Assembly: GCA_034509925.1 (NCBI GenBank)
Contig: CM067527.1
Location: 2,888,501 to 2,952,500 of the forward strand
Direction of reading: 5' to 3'
Length of the DNA stretch: 64,000 nucleotides
DNA from: Hirudinaria manillensis
Lineage: Eukaryota; Annelida; Clitellata; Hirudinida; Hirudinidae
The notes under the pieces are model-generated. The model did no database searches. It had not been told where the DNA came from and worked only from the letters and a program-made list of their open reading frames with translations. Position 1 is the first letter of the stretch; every line of letters starts with the position of its first letter. Shown piece by piece: positions 12,446-26,200 of this stretch. A program made the position numbers and the translations under genes.

Positions 12446-12512
12446 ATGGCCGATGATGATGATGATGATGAAGATGATAACGATGATGACGACGATGATG
12501 ATGACGATGGTT
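12446..12512. repeat. (GAT/GAC)n trinucleotide repeat
   Basis: GATGATGATGAAGATGATAACGATGATGACGACG tract. Similar GAT/GAC tracts recur throughout the window, mostly in introns and spacers. Confidence 0.8.
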
Positions 12513-12765
12513 ATAGTAGTTTTGATGAAATGATTAGTCTTAATTATGATTTGTAGTGATGATGATAGTGACAACCATTAATAGTAAAGTGGCATATCTG
12601 GAAATGTATAACATTTTCAGTTAATTATCAGAATAATTAGAAAATGAATAAATTGCTTAAGTAATTAATTAGCCAATTGATTAATTAATTAATCCGAAAT
12701 AAAAGAAAACAGCTCGAGTTAAACTCGATCTTTGCTCTCTCAAGTGCAACAGCAAGTGATCACGC

Positions 12766-12835
12766 CGATGGATGGACGGACGGACGGACGGACGATCGGA
12801 CGGATAGATGGATAAGTAGATAAATGGATGGATAT
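12766..12835. repeat. (GGAC/GGAT)n tetranucleotide repeat
   Basis: GGATGGACGGACGGACGGAC followed by degenerate GGATAGATGGATAAG copies. Confidence 0.8.
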
Positions 12836-13746
12836 GTGAGTGGGTGGATATTGTCTTTGTAAATCTGGGTGGACGTGTGGGTAGATAAGCGGATGAACGG
12901 ATGGTTCGATGGAATGGTGGAAGGGCCAACTATGGGATAGGCTGATGGATGGAAAGAGGAATCAAGGCGGGAATTAATCGATCACGTGACGGGATTTTCT
13001 CAGGTCAAGGTCGCTTGGGGAGACCTTTGGAAAAGGAGGATGGGATAGAAAGAAAGAAAAACTTAAAATCGGAGGTGAAGAAAATCGAAAGAGAGAAAGG
13101 GAAAGAGAGATGGAAAGAAAATGAGAGTGGAGATATTGTATGATCGTGATTGTGATTGGCTGCAATCAATTCACCACAGGCAGACGATCTTTGGATGGCG
13201 CGAATGCACTGCTGGGACATTTAAAAGTCCGTTCGAGTGAACGTTTTTGACAGCGAAATAACTTGCGACAAAAACTTGTCTTTCTTGTTGTTCTTGTTGT
13301 TCCTTTTTTTTTGTATTTTTGCCTGAATTTTTGTGAATTCCAGGATAAATATGAAAATAAACATTTTCTAAGCTTTCAATTGGCTGGCACGACAACGATA
13401 TTACAACAGCATTAAATTTATTTTATGAGAAAATTCGAGAAAACTCTAAAGAAACCCGTGTGATAATTCTACCTGCGCAGGTGAGAGACTTCTTGAAACG
13501 TGTAAACCTGGATTGATTGTTCAGGCTGATATAAGACGTTGACAACTTTTTAAATGCTTTTAAAAACAACTTTTTAAAAAATATTTTCGTGAAAATTAAT
13601 TTATTTCTCTTGACATTTATTTGTGTTATTACAAGTTACATTATGACGTACAAGGTCGTATCGTAACATCACATTATTTAGTTACTTATTAGTAATAATA
13701 TAAATAAGATTATAATGTTTTGTAGGCCGTTTTCTTCTTCTTTTCA

Positions 13747-14042
<296 letters not shown>

Positions 14043-14551
14043 TTGTTTTTATTCCTGAATTAATGTGTCTGATGAATTCCAAGTTCGACCTCATGGCTCG
14101 ACTATATAATTTGAATTTGAAAATTTATAGCAAATAATATTTAATATCGTGTTTCCATTTATGCATAAAATTATATAATTAATAATAAATTAATAAATAA
14201 TTAAAATTAATTTTAATAATGTCGATTAATCATGCACCTTTAACAGTCTCTGACAATAAAAGATAGTAATTTAAAAAAAATAATGATAATTGTCATTAAA
14301 GATATCATTATCCACATCATATGTTATAATAAATTTATTAATGTTATTGTACTTAACTATTACGTAACAAAATCAATCTCCTCCAACGTCGCAAATCAAC
14401 CGAGCACTCCAATGGCCTAACGAAATAAATTATCGTCTTGAAGAAAGTTAAAAAGTTAAATTATAAACAGAGTTTTTAAAAACAATCATATTTCATGACA
14501 AACAATTCGAAGATAGATTCAATTTTTTCCTACTTGAGACTTTACTATTCA

Positions 14552-14608
14552 ACAACAACAACGACGACGACGACAACAACAACAACAACAACAACATCGA
14601 CTACAACA
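14552..14608. repeat. (AAC/GAC)n trinucleotide repeat
   Basis: AACAACAACGACGACGACGACAACAACAACA tract, about 300 bp upstream of the PLK start codon. Confidence 0.8.
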
Positions 14609-14673
14609 ACGTCGAAATAAAACATGAAGAGTTGTTTCACAAAAATTGATCCCATTTCATTGCAAAGAATGGA

Positions 14674-14713
14674 TTGCAGGGCACAAACAAATAAATTTGT
14701 TTGTGCCCTGCAA
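14674..14713. repeat. Perfect 19-bp inverted repeat with 2-nt loop
   Basis: The left arm begins TTGCAGGGCACAA and the right arm ends TTGTGCCCTGCAA; all 19 pairs match and the loop is AA. It lies about 200 bp upstream of the PLK start codon, so it could form a strong hairpin in the 5' UTR or promoter. Confidence 0.85.
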
Positions 14714-14914
14714 ACCCCAGTTTATGCCAAATAATTGGACCCGACGTTTTGTTTGCTAGCAAACTGTGGACCAACCATGCAATTGCTATCAACCTAAGAT
14801 CCCACCCTTCGAACAATCAATCTCTCGAACTCAATCAATCAGTCAGCCAATCAATCAATCAAATTTTCAACCATTATCATTTCCAGTAGCTTGAGTTGAA
14901 AGGTCAAAGATCAA

Positions 14915-17900
14915 ATGGCTGAGGTCATGGGATGCCAGAGGACGACATTCGAGACGTCCAACAACATCTTTTCCATCCACTCACCACAACAACTTCAACA
15001 ACAACACATCACTGACGGCAACGACGACAACAACAACAACATGAGCAGCAAGAAGAATCCAAAGTCCCCGTCTGCAAATGTTTGCGTTCCTTGCTTCTTC
15101 AACGTTTTCAATCGCAAGAAAACCAAGAAATTGAAGAAACAAAAGAGCCATTTGTGCTCGAAATCCCACAACAACAGCAACAACAACAACAACAATTCTT
15201 CTTCAATCTCACATGAAACTTGTCCTGCGGATGCCCACAAAATAGCTCCGAACGACGTCAACAACAACAACGACGACGACAACCACAATAACAACAATAA
15301 TAACAACGACCACGATAACACACATCTCCAAGTCCCGGAATCATCGGCCGGGTTTCTGCACAGGCTGTCGCCTATTAGGAGGAAGGAATCCAATAAACAA
15401 CAACACCAACAACAACAAACACAAGACCAACAACCACAACAACACACCACCACCATGCGTCGATCGAGACTGACTCTCAACCTGAACAGCAACCAACTTC
15501 GACTCCTCAACAACACCAACAACTACCCCAACATCGAGTACGTCAACTACGACGATAGACACAACGAGAGCAACGTCACCACAGCCGCCACCACCGCCGG
15601 TGGCGAAATCGTCTGCTCTTCCACTCCTCGCTGTGACAGGGTACCTGGGCCGGAGGTCAAGACCGTGAAGATGGTGGAGAAGCTGTGGATCCAACAGGTG
15701 CCCCCCGTCGTGGAGGGCAAGGGCTACGACCCGAGTGCCGAGGCGAAGATCTTCGAAGCCAACGAAGGCGTCTTCATCGTCGATCCCGATTCAGGAAAGA
15801 GATACAGGAAGGGAAGATTCCTGGGAAAGGTCTGGTCACGATGATGACGACGACGACGATGATGTTGATGTTGATTGATTGGTTGTTGTTTTTTTTCGTG
15901 TTGATTGGTTATGCTAATTAGTTAATTAGCGGTTTATTTCTCGATTAATTTAGTAAATTGAATTTGTTTGTTATTAGTTTAAAACTTGGTAAAAAGTAAT
16001 TTATAATTTCAGGGAGGATTCGCCAACTGCTTCGAGTTTACTGATACGTCGACGAATGCAGTTTATGCCGGGAAAATCGTCAGCAAGTCCCACTTCCAGA
16101 AACAGAAACAGAAGGAAAAGGTAGAAGTTGAACTCCAGACGTTAGGGTCGAACTCTATCAATTGATAGATATTAATATAATATCAAATGTTTCTAATTAA
16201 TTTACGCCGTATCTCTGATGTCACCAACGATATTACGTATGTATTTATTCATGCGCTCGCCTCTTTGGCAGGTGATAAACTGATGATTATATTTGGTGAT
16301 GTCAGCCTTCAACTGAGCACGTTTTAATCACTTTGCCTTCAGCATTATCGTCTCATTACTAACATCGTCGTCATCGTCGTCTTCATCGTCGCAGCCACAA
16401 CTCCACACCGCTACAACTTTAATCACCGCCATACCTTACAAAGGCCAGTACCACCAAAGTCATCATCATCGTCCTTATTATCATCTGGCTAACCGTTATC
16501 ATCATCGTCATCGTCGTCGTCATCGTTGCAGATGATGTTGGAGATCAAACTCCACCGGAAGTTGTGCCACGAGAACATCGTCGCTTTCCACGATTACTTC
16601 GAAGATCAGGAAAATCTTTACCTCATCCTTGAACTCTGCAGCCGGAAGGTGATGATGATGATGAAGAAGATGATGATGGTCATGATTGTCATGATGGTGC
16701 TGATGATGAAGTTGTTGATAATGTTGCCGCTGGTGATGATGGTGTTAGTGGTGTCTGTGAATGCGAATAATATTGACATCATTATTATTATTATTAACAA
16801 ATAATTAGTTATTATTGTTATCATTATTATTATTATATAACAAATAGCAATTCCTTCCAATCAAATTAAAATAACGCCCCATAACATCTTCAGTCATTGG
16901 ACGAGCTGCTGAAGAGGCGTGGTCCGCTGACGGAGCCCGAGGTGAGGTACTACATGAGGCAGGTGGTCGAAGGATGCAAGTACATCCACTCCAAGCGAAT
17001 CATACACAGGGACCTGAAACTTGGAAACCTATTGTTGAACGGAAGCATGCAAATTAAGATTGCCGACTTCGGATTGGCTACCCAAGTAGCCACTCAGGAC
17101 ACTAGAAAGAAGTTGGTCTGGGGTTTTTAATCACAGTATTTTGTAGCTTTGTAGATGTAGAGATAATTTATTTAAATTAAATGTTAATTGGATGTTAATT
17201 AATCCAGCTGGGATAGATGATTGGCTGCGACATCATTGTGGTTGAACCCAGTCCAACCGTCAATTCCTAACTTCCTCTGACCGATTGAAATATTCCAATC
17301 GAGACATTTCGACATTAGATGAATAAACAAAAAACGCAACTATTAGTTAGCAGTAAAAATAAATAAATTAATTAATTAACATGCAGGAGCATCTGTGGAA
17401 CGCCCAATTACGTGGCACCTGAGGTCATCAGGAGGAGATTCTATAGCTACGAGGTCGACGTCTGGTCTATGGGATGTATCATGTTAGTCATTAATTATTC
17501 ATGTTAGTAATTACTTATTCATGACTTTAAAATTCATGCGTGTTAGGTACTGAATTCGTTCGGCTAATTTACGGTTCAACCAATTTATTTTTCAATTTAT
17601 TTTTTAATAATTTTTCATTAAATTTTTTCCTTTTTTTCAACCAACCAATCCATTTCCAGCACAAATTACGCAATTACTTCGTACTTTCAACTCGACCAAT
17701 CTGTATCAATTACCTGTTCTCGACTCACCTGTATCAGGCCAAATAAATGTCAGCTCTAACGTTATTATCATCACCAGACACCATCAATTTTCATCATCGC
17801 CATCATCATCATCGTCGTCATCGTCGTCGTCATCATCCTATCTCTATGAAGTGATATAGACGTACGTGCATCGCCCACACGAACTACAGGTACACCTTGC

Positions 17901-18617
17901 TGTGCGGTGTGACACCCTTCGAGACGAACAACCTGAGAGCCACCTACGACCGGATATCGACGGCCACCTACACACTTCCTTCTTACCTGTCGCCGCCCGC
18001 ACGCGACCTCATAGTGAGGCTGCTCGATCTCGACCCGAACCACAGGCTCAGCCTTGACCAGGTTCTCTACGAGGAGTTTTTCACGACAGGCTTCGCACCC
18101 GCACACCTGTCTCCCTCGACCTGCGTGAAGAGGCCCACCTTTCCCAAGACCAACCACCTGTCCAGGTGATGCCGGCCGTTGTTTAGAAAATTAATTAAGA
18201 CATTCGTTGATGAAGTTAATGTTTTTAAAATTTCGTCTCGTATAATAAATTACAGTAATAAAAATAATAAATAAATAAATAAGAACAAACAATGATAGCA
18301 CTATTATGAACCTAGTAAATGTTTATCAATGGTTACGATATCTTATTAGTAACAGAAATGGATACAATTTATTTATCAAAAATAATAATAAATAATTTAA
18401 TTATAAAATTTGTAATATATAATTAATTCTAAACTATTAATCCTACCAGCATAAACAGGGCCCAATCGATGAATACAACTACGAAGACAAGACAACAGCT
18501 GACGACGGGACAACAACAACAGCAACAACAACAACAGCAGCAGCAGGAGCAGCAACAACAACAACAGCATCAAATGATGAGGAAGGTTTCAACCACACAC
18601 GTTAGTTAACAAACTTC

Positions 18618-18675
<58 letters not shown>

Positions 18676-19578
18676 TCATAGATAGTATAATACGGGATAC
18701 AGTAGCCATAATAATACTTATAATAACATAATTATAAATATATTTTTGCTAAATAATAATCATTTAAATTAAAATCATAAAAATTCAAACCGTAGGAGAT
18801 AAGCAAACCATCCCATCTTGCTATTGGACAAAGTCACCTCAAGGTTGCGGGTATTTTCCAGGTCATTGCAAGGTCAAGCCCCGTCAACCTGTGTTCAGTC
18901 ATTTCCGAGAAGGAGGAGCCATCCACGATGTCTCCACCTACTTCGAGGGAAGGCACGCCTTCTCGAGGTAGGGACATGAATAATTAATTGACTATAGTAG
19001 TAGAGGTACGTAATAATTGTATTATTAGTATTTTAACTGACTGAATTTTATTTAACAAAATTAAATTATTTATTGGATTTAATTTGACCTTTGGCCTCTA
19101 GGAAGAAAAATATCAAGTACCATCGACTTGTACAAGATCCTAGGCAGGTGCATGGGCTCAATACAGAAAGGTAAACACTTCATCATCACCGTAGTTGTTA
19201 TTATCACTAACATCATCGTCGTCCTCATCGTCCTCATCATCATTATCATCGTTATCATAATCGTCGTTATTCGTGTCACGAGGTCACCTTCGTAGCACAG
19301 AGATCGATGAGTGATAAGGTTTTGGTGAATAAAAACATTCGGCACACATTTTGTCCTTCCCTGGTTTGATAAGCATATCGGTTCGACTTTCTCTATTCTC
19401 TATTCTTCTCTGTCGCTATCAGAGGGCCGATGATGATGATGATGATAATAATACTGACGACGATGTTGATGACTATGACGACGAAGACAGACATCGAAAG
19501 ATTCATCCTCGTTGCGTATTGGCTTCACAAGTTTCGATTGATTCACTCTTGATTGACTGATTGATCTATCGATCGATA

Positions 19579-19669
<91 letters not shown>

Positions 19670-21944
19670 CTTTGACCTCTAGACACGGCACTGGCACAGG
19701 ACTTGCCAGAGACCAGCGTGCTATTCGTGACCCGGTGGGTAGACTTTTCCAACAAGTACGGTTTCGCTTTCCAGTTGTCGGACAACAGTACAGGTGTCTT
19801 GTTCAACGACACGACACGGATGATGTTACACGAAGATTCAGTGTTAGTCTCACTAGGTTTAACACTTTCTAGCCGTTATTGTTATTGTTGTTGTTGTTAT
19901 TTCCTTTGTTGTTTTATTATTTTTAATTTAAAACCGTTCGCAAGTTCCCTTTTTTTTTATAATTTAATTCAAAATGAATATAAAAATCTATGTAGATTTC
20001 TGAATTTCAGTTCGAAGCTATCGTCACCATCATTTTTGTCGTCGTAGTCGTTATCGTTATTATTTTTTTGTTGTTATTATCATCATCATCGTCGTCATTC
20101 CAGGACCCTGACCTACGTCGACTGGAGCAACGCCGCTCTCACCCGGCAACTACCTGCCAACGACAACATGCCCGATGACTGCAAATGGAAGCTGTCGGTC
20201 CTGCTCTACGTCAAGTTCTACATGCACAAGAGATTGAAACCCAGCAGGTTCGAATCCTCCTCCGGATCGACAGTCTCGGGCAGCACCGGCCACACACTGG
20301 ACTCGACTGTCCGGTCCTCTTCCGGCCGGGATCGGACCAGCACCGGGTCGTCCCGCGACGACTCCAGACGACACCCGATGTTCGCCAGTCCAGAGGCGTC
20401 CTCATCCGATTCGACGATCGAGGCAGATTCCAAGGGATTTGCAGGCTCGGCTGAGAGCAACTCGACCGTCTCCAGCATCGATCCCGTCTTCACCATCGAA
20501 TCGTCGTCGTCACCGGAGAGGTTCCATTCCATCCGGTCTTCCAACAGCCCGACCTCGTTTTCTGGGAGGGCGAAGGAAAAGAAAAGGAGTTCCACAGACA
20601 AGGAGAACTTGGTTCAAGAACTCGTTCTTGATGAGCCTCCAAAGCCAGCCAAAAGAACCACCTCCCTAAAACAGCAACAACATCGTCGTCATTACCAACA
20701 GCAACAGCAACAAGAAGATTATTCGACGACGAAAACAACTAAACGCAAAAGATCGAAGAAACAACGACATTCGAAAGACGATGAAACGACTCTTCGCGCG
20801 GATAACTCCGACCCCATTCCAAGCCCTGACCCTTCGTCAGTTAAGGGCTCTCAGACTCCGCCCATCGACTCCTCCCCTTCTCCCTCATTGGTCGCCGCTT
20901 CATCTTCTGCCCCCAACATTGGTATTTTCGTGACTAAGTGGTTCAGAGAGGAAGACGGAATCATCATGCAGCTGAGCAACGGAACATATCAGGTGAGTAG
21001 CTGTTTGGATGTTGCTATTGTTGTTGTTGTTTTTGTCTCTATAGTTTTGTCTCGAATCATCAATCAGTGATTTGGCTCATTAGACCTGTCTCAAAGCAGT
21101 GGCTTGGAAATTAATATGTTATTGTACACTTCTATCATCTACTAAAACTCATCATCATCATCGTCGTCGACGTTACCTCAAGTGGTACCGGTATGATAGG
21201 AATGATTATCACGTTGTGCCAAAGAACACAAGCAATTAAACATTGAATCACAAACTTCTAAGAACTTGTAAAAGATAAAAGGTCATGTGTATTCATATCA
21301 GCTACTCCCGGTTAATATTTGTTATATAATATTAATATTATTATTATTAGTAGTAGTAGTATATTATTATACTAATAATAAATAATGGTTTAAGAAATCA
21401 AAGCCTCGATACTAATGCTTGGACATTTTTGCAACTAAGTTTAATCAGCAATCGTTAATTTATAATTTTAAACAACATTTTGACTTTTATTTTATTTATT
21501 TAATTATTTTTCTTCCAGGTGAACTTCTGCGACGACCATTCCAAGTTGATTCTCAGCCTCTTCAATGGTGAATACATAGTAACTCACCTTCCTTTCTCCA
21601 ACAACAACAACAACGTCCACGGCAACGACAACGCCCTCAACAACAAGACCAAAACACCTTCAACTACTACAACGCCAACTTCAGAGACGATCGCAATAAC
21701 AAGACGGGGTTCCAAAGGCAAGAGCTCGAAGGAGGTCATTCGCAAGACCAAGGACAAGACCGAGTGCAAGACCAAGGACAAGACCGGCTGCGAGACCAAA
21801 GACAAGACCGGCTGCGTCAAAGCCAGTCACTACTACTTATTTGACGTCTGCGACAAGGGGTGCGAACCTCATTTGGCCGAAAAGTTGAAGATCGTGAGGA
21901 GAAAGTTGTACAAGTTGATTAACTTTGAAGGTCACACGGTCTGA
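14915..21944 (+). CDS. PLK2: Polo-like kinase of the PLK2/PLK3 group with insertions in the polo-box domain (12 exons, 1198 aa)
   Basis: Exons: 14915-15829, 16013-16120, 16532-16648, 16894-17111, 17387-17482, 17890-18165, 18450-18600, 18796-18967, 19102-19170, 19683-19842, 20104-20992, 21519-21944; phases agree. In-frame TGA at 14897 supports the start. Residues 1-295 are Asn/Gln-rich. Kinase domain about 297-560: GKGGFANC loop, Lys326, HRDLKLGN (Asp420), DFG (Asp438) and T-loop [14 protein letters not shown] with Ser454 where PLK1-3 have Thr. A poly-Gln tract follows in the linker. Polo box 1 starts near 718 ([11 protein letters not shown], Trp726); polo box 2 keeps the phosphopeptide pincer His1064/Lys1066 in [22 protein letters not shown] after the kinase domain favours PLK2/3. 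PLK2/3 act in cell-cycle, stress and activity-dependent signalling (family knowledge). Vertebrate relatives are about 650-690 residues. Excess length comes from the N-terminus, a 224-residue PB1-PB2 linker and a 75-residue insertion in PB2. Confidence 0.93.
18617..18675. repeat. (GAT)n microsatellite in PLK intron
   Basis: About 19 uninterrupted ATG/GAT units just after the exon ending at 18600. Confidence 0.9.
19569..19669. repeat. (GATT)n array in PLK intron
   Basis: Pure GATTGATTGATT run of about 100 bp ending only 14 bp before the acceptor of the polo box 1 exon (19683). It is the reverse complement of the AATC array at 11751. Confidence 0.9.
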
Positions 21945-22335
21945 TTGGCCGGCGAAAATGCGGATCAGATTTTATTACAATGTGTAATGATAAATTATGC
22001 TGTTTATATTTTATAATATTTAATTATATTAAATGTCCAAGATAGAACCTAGAAAGTGAATTGAGAATTGCCACCAAATGAAAAGGGGATCTTGCTGTAC
22101 AAAGTTACTTTGTATAGTTTGTAGATAAGGAGTAATAATGAATAATATGTTGTTATTATTATTATTATGTTATTGTGGTTGTAACGAGACAGTCATAGTG
22201 AAACAACAACAATAACAATTATTATTTGAGTTATTTATGGTTTTTTTTGTTGTGATTGATATGACACATATATTTAGATGGGGGGTCTGGTTAAGGCCAC
22301 CAACTTTTCAGCTGTTGCATGCGACAGCTTGTGAA

Positions 22336-22366
<31 letters not shown>

Positions 22367-22811
22367 CATAGTAAGAGTTGTAGTAGTCGAGCATCTCCTT
22401 ATTTTGATTCATTTTCCACAAAAATCTCCCACTTTCATCCAAGTATCTGTCATTTTTGTCGTTGGAACCACCGACGTTGTTGTTGTCCACAATGTAGCAA
22501 TAAATATCAGCAAATTACTGGCGACTTTAATTTTCTTATTAATTACAAAATAAACATGCAAAGCAGCTTCGAATGATTGACCACTTAGCAGTCAAATGAG
22601 ATCATGGATCCGTGGCACTTATACCCCTTCACCCAATGCTAAATTTTGCCTCTCCCCCCCTCGGTCACCCTCACCTCGGTTAGCTTTTTTTAATGTTTAA
22701 ATAACAAATAATAATAATAAATTTTTATTACGAGAGGTCGAGGAGTTCTGTATCTGACAGGAACGTATTTTTTTAAATTAAAAAAAAAATACCACTAAAA
22801 CAACACTTAAG
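21945..22811. other. PLK 3' region
   Basis: AT-rich, with a probable 3' UTR and an AATAAATAAATAAATAA run near 22334. No confident exon. Short open frames on either strand lack splice or family support. Confidence 0.5.
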
Positions 22812-23219
22812 ATAACACGGAGACCCCAGTCGTCTGCCACGACAAATCATGTGACCCAATGACTCTGACGTCCTACTTCGATGCGGACGACATGGTTCTG
22901 TTACCTCTTATCCCTCGTAAGTACGGCACTAATCAGTTTAACTTTGGTTATACTTAAAGAAAACTATTATTATTGTTATTGTCATTATTATTATTATTAT
23001 TAACATTATTCTTATGCAAATTAGATAGGCCTAGTTATGTTATCAGTTGCGATACTTGACATAAAAAGATTTACAAAGTCGACTCTAGTGACACGTAAGA
23101 ATCCGCCGTCGGACGTCCTCATTTGCATGCCTAACTCCTCCCACTGCCGACGATTTCACCGGGAATTAGAATTAATTCGAACCGATCGCGAGAAAGTAGA
23201 ACAATTTACGAATAAATAA
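22812..23219 (+). CDS. Two putative coding exons of uncertain ownership (possible alternative PLK C-terminus)
   Basis: Exons 22812-22916 (ends at GTAAGT) and 23089-23219 (ends in TAA) join in phase 1. They encode about 78 residues with Cys in VCHDKSCDP, then MTLTSYFDADDM, KNPPSDVLICM and a charged helix-like end. The acceptor before 22812 (CACTTAAG) lacks a good pyrimidine tract. The entry phase matches a GTCACA donor at 21935 inside the last PLK exon, which would replace the final GHTV of PLK with this tail. They could equally be the 3' end of a separate gene whose first exon I could not find. The stop lies 35 bp from the DUS1L stop on the other strand. I do not recognise the protein. Confidence 0.45.
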
Positions 23220-23253
23220 ATAAAAACAAATGCAAATAAATTTGTTACAAATT

Positions 23254-26200
23254 TCACTCGCAATCAACGGTCGTCTTAGGTTCTGTGCGTCCATTTTCGT
23301 CGGAAACCGTGGCAACGTCGGCGACTCCCCCCTCGCCTTTCGGGTTCGCTTTCGACTCGTCTGCTGCTTTGGACGCTTCGAGAGCTTCCAACCTCTTCCT
23401 CTGCTCTCTGTTCTCCTTCTTCATGAACAACTTGTGTCCTGAAAGTGTTTTTCAACATTTTCAAAAGTGAAAACAACTTTTTTGTTCGAATTTGTTGGAC
23501 TAGTACTTTAAAAACGAGTGAACTTGAAGAGATGGCACACTCAGAACGAGTGGATGTTGTCGTGTCATCGTGAAACTAATAATAACAACAACGACAACAA
23601 CAATAATAATAATAAAGTTTTGAGAGGTAATCCAAAACATGACTTGAGCAAACAATTTATAAATAAGTAAAAATGATTGATATTTTTGACAAATCCCAAC
23701 AAAAATGACCAGTAAATTATGCTAATCGATTACACATAAATTATGCTAATTGTCTCCATCTTGAGATGTAGTGGTTGCATAGAAAGAGCATCCAGCACAG
23801 CAATTAATGGAGTTTAATATTCGAGGCCATCTTCAGAGGTTCAAATAAAACAATGAACCTCCCTTGGATTTTACCTCGTAATTAATAATTCATCACGAAT
23901 ACATTATAATAATTATTTCGTTGCTGGTGTAAAAAGTTTACGATGTTGTAGAAAGAGAACCACAACAATGAATGGATGAACGAGTTTTATAACAATTAAT
24001 TCATAATTTATACTAATTATTTCATAATTTATGGTAAATACAGATTTCTAAAAAAAGCCGATCACTTCGTCAGGAAAAGTGCGAGAAGAGTTTTTTGTCG
24101 AACTTTGCAAATAAACACTCGAATGACACGAGTCGATGATTGATTGTTTGAGGAAAATAAAAACAAGTCGAGTGACTCTTGCGACGATGCGCTCGTGTGC
24201 AATGCAAACAATTGACATGAAATCCTACTTTGACTAAATTGTCTAAATTTAATAATAAATAAAGCATCACCAACCAGGACAATCTGTGAGCAGTTTGAAG
24301 ACTGCAGACTTGCAACAGGCTCTGCACATTTCAAACGAGCATTTCAGACCCTGCAAATATCAATGTTTCCAGAATATTCATTAATTAATTACTTGAGCTA
24401 ATTATTATATTAATTAATAATTATATTAATTAATGATTATATATTAATTAATAATTAATTATTATTGCATGTTTGTGATTATATTAAATAGTTGAATAAA
24501 GATAACAATTCCAATGTTGAACCCAGGTCTGATGGTTGTTATGAAACCAACCAGGCACAAAATATTCTGAATTAATGCATGAGTTATTACTTTTTAAATC
24601 AATTAAATCAATATAATTTAATTATAAATCAACTGAAATAATAAAGTTATCATATTTTTTCTATTTTACAAAAACTATTTTTAAAAACCAATTTTAAAAA
24701 ATACCTTCGGTTGGCCGCAAACGCAGACTTCAAATTTCTTCTTTTTCTGCTGATTGCCTTTGTTTGTTGTTGTTGTTGTTGTCGTTTGTTTCAACTTCTT
24801 CGGTTGTTTTTCCGTTTCGTCGTTCGATTGGCTTTGATCGAACTTCGTGTCGTTGTTATCCTGAAGCGAGGAAAGCGTTCGTTTGTTGCCCGATCTTTCC
24901 ATCGGAGGAGGACTGCAAGGCAAACAAATAAATAAAAATAAAACTGAAAAAAAGGAGTTAATAGCATTTTAATTGCCATATCCAGATATTCGAAGAATTT
25001 AGTGCATTACATGTTAATAAATAAACAAATTAAAACATTACACGTAAACAAATATAAACAAACAGTTCGTATCAACAAGAGAAAAGGAGGCTCACTCGGG
25101 TCGTACGTAAGGCTGGCACAACCAGTAGGGAATGTGGTTGTCCATCAGAGTTGAGTTTTGAGCTTCGTGAGACTTCACGTCTGGCTGGAAGTTGATGACA
25201 GTTGATGATTATGTCAACGACTCGAGTCAATGACTTGAGTCAACAAATTGATTTAACGATTTTTCTTTGTTGCAGTACAAACAGCAACATATGTTGCAAA
25301 GTTGTTGCTACTTGCATTTATGAACATTTTTTTTTTTAAATCCAATAAATTTGATCCGCACCTGGCACAATTCCTCCAACTTTTTCACGACTCTCCTGAA
25401 ATCATCCAAACCCTTGCAATGTGCGAGCGTCTCTCTGTGTTCTGTGAATTTTGCCAAACTGAAACATTGACAAAATATTAAGAAATAAATCAAGGATTAA
25501 TGGTAAGGGGCAGCGAATGGTGTTAACAATCACTTTAGCATTCAGAGCAATCAGATTCACATTATTATATAAAACAAATAAATAATTATTTTTAATTATT
25601 TATAATTATATTAACCTATAAACAACCAAAGTCGATATAACCACAACTCACACGTGGTGAAGCAGCTTGAAAAGATGCCCCCTGACGAAGGATGCGGGGC
25701 ATGGATACCTGTCAACCAGGTCAAGATATTCCAGCGCAATGCGACATGCGTGGAACCTTTGACCCGTGAAGAGGGCGGGGTCGTGCAGGTTGCCCTCCGC
25801 CGACATGACGCCCTGCGACCCCGTTTCCTCGATGCACCTGTGAACGTCCGACAGGTTCTGAATGTTGCCATTCGCGAAGACCGGGATTTTGACGTTTTGC
25901 CTGAGGTCGGTGGGTTCAATGGTGATTTGGTTTAATTAACGTAATCATTCCAGTTGCATTTTCATGTCATAATTTAGTTTTAAATTATCCAAAATGTAAT
26001 GGAAATCTAACATTAAGTATTTAAATATAATAATATAATTTAAATCTAATTAAGTATTTAAATATAATAGAAATAATTATTCCACGTGGATTGCAAACCT
26101 AACAGCCGTGATGTACTTCCAGTCAGCAAGTCCAGTGTGGATTCCTTTCTGCTCTCGAGTTCTTCCGTGAACAGTAAGCAGCTGCCGAAAGGACGGAGAA

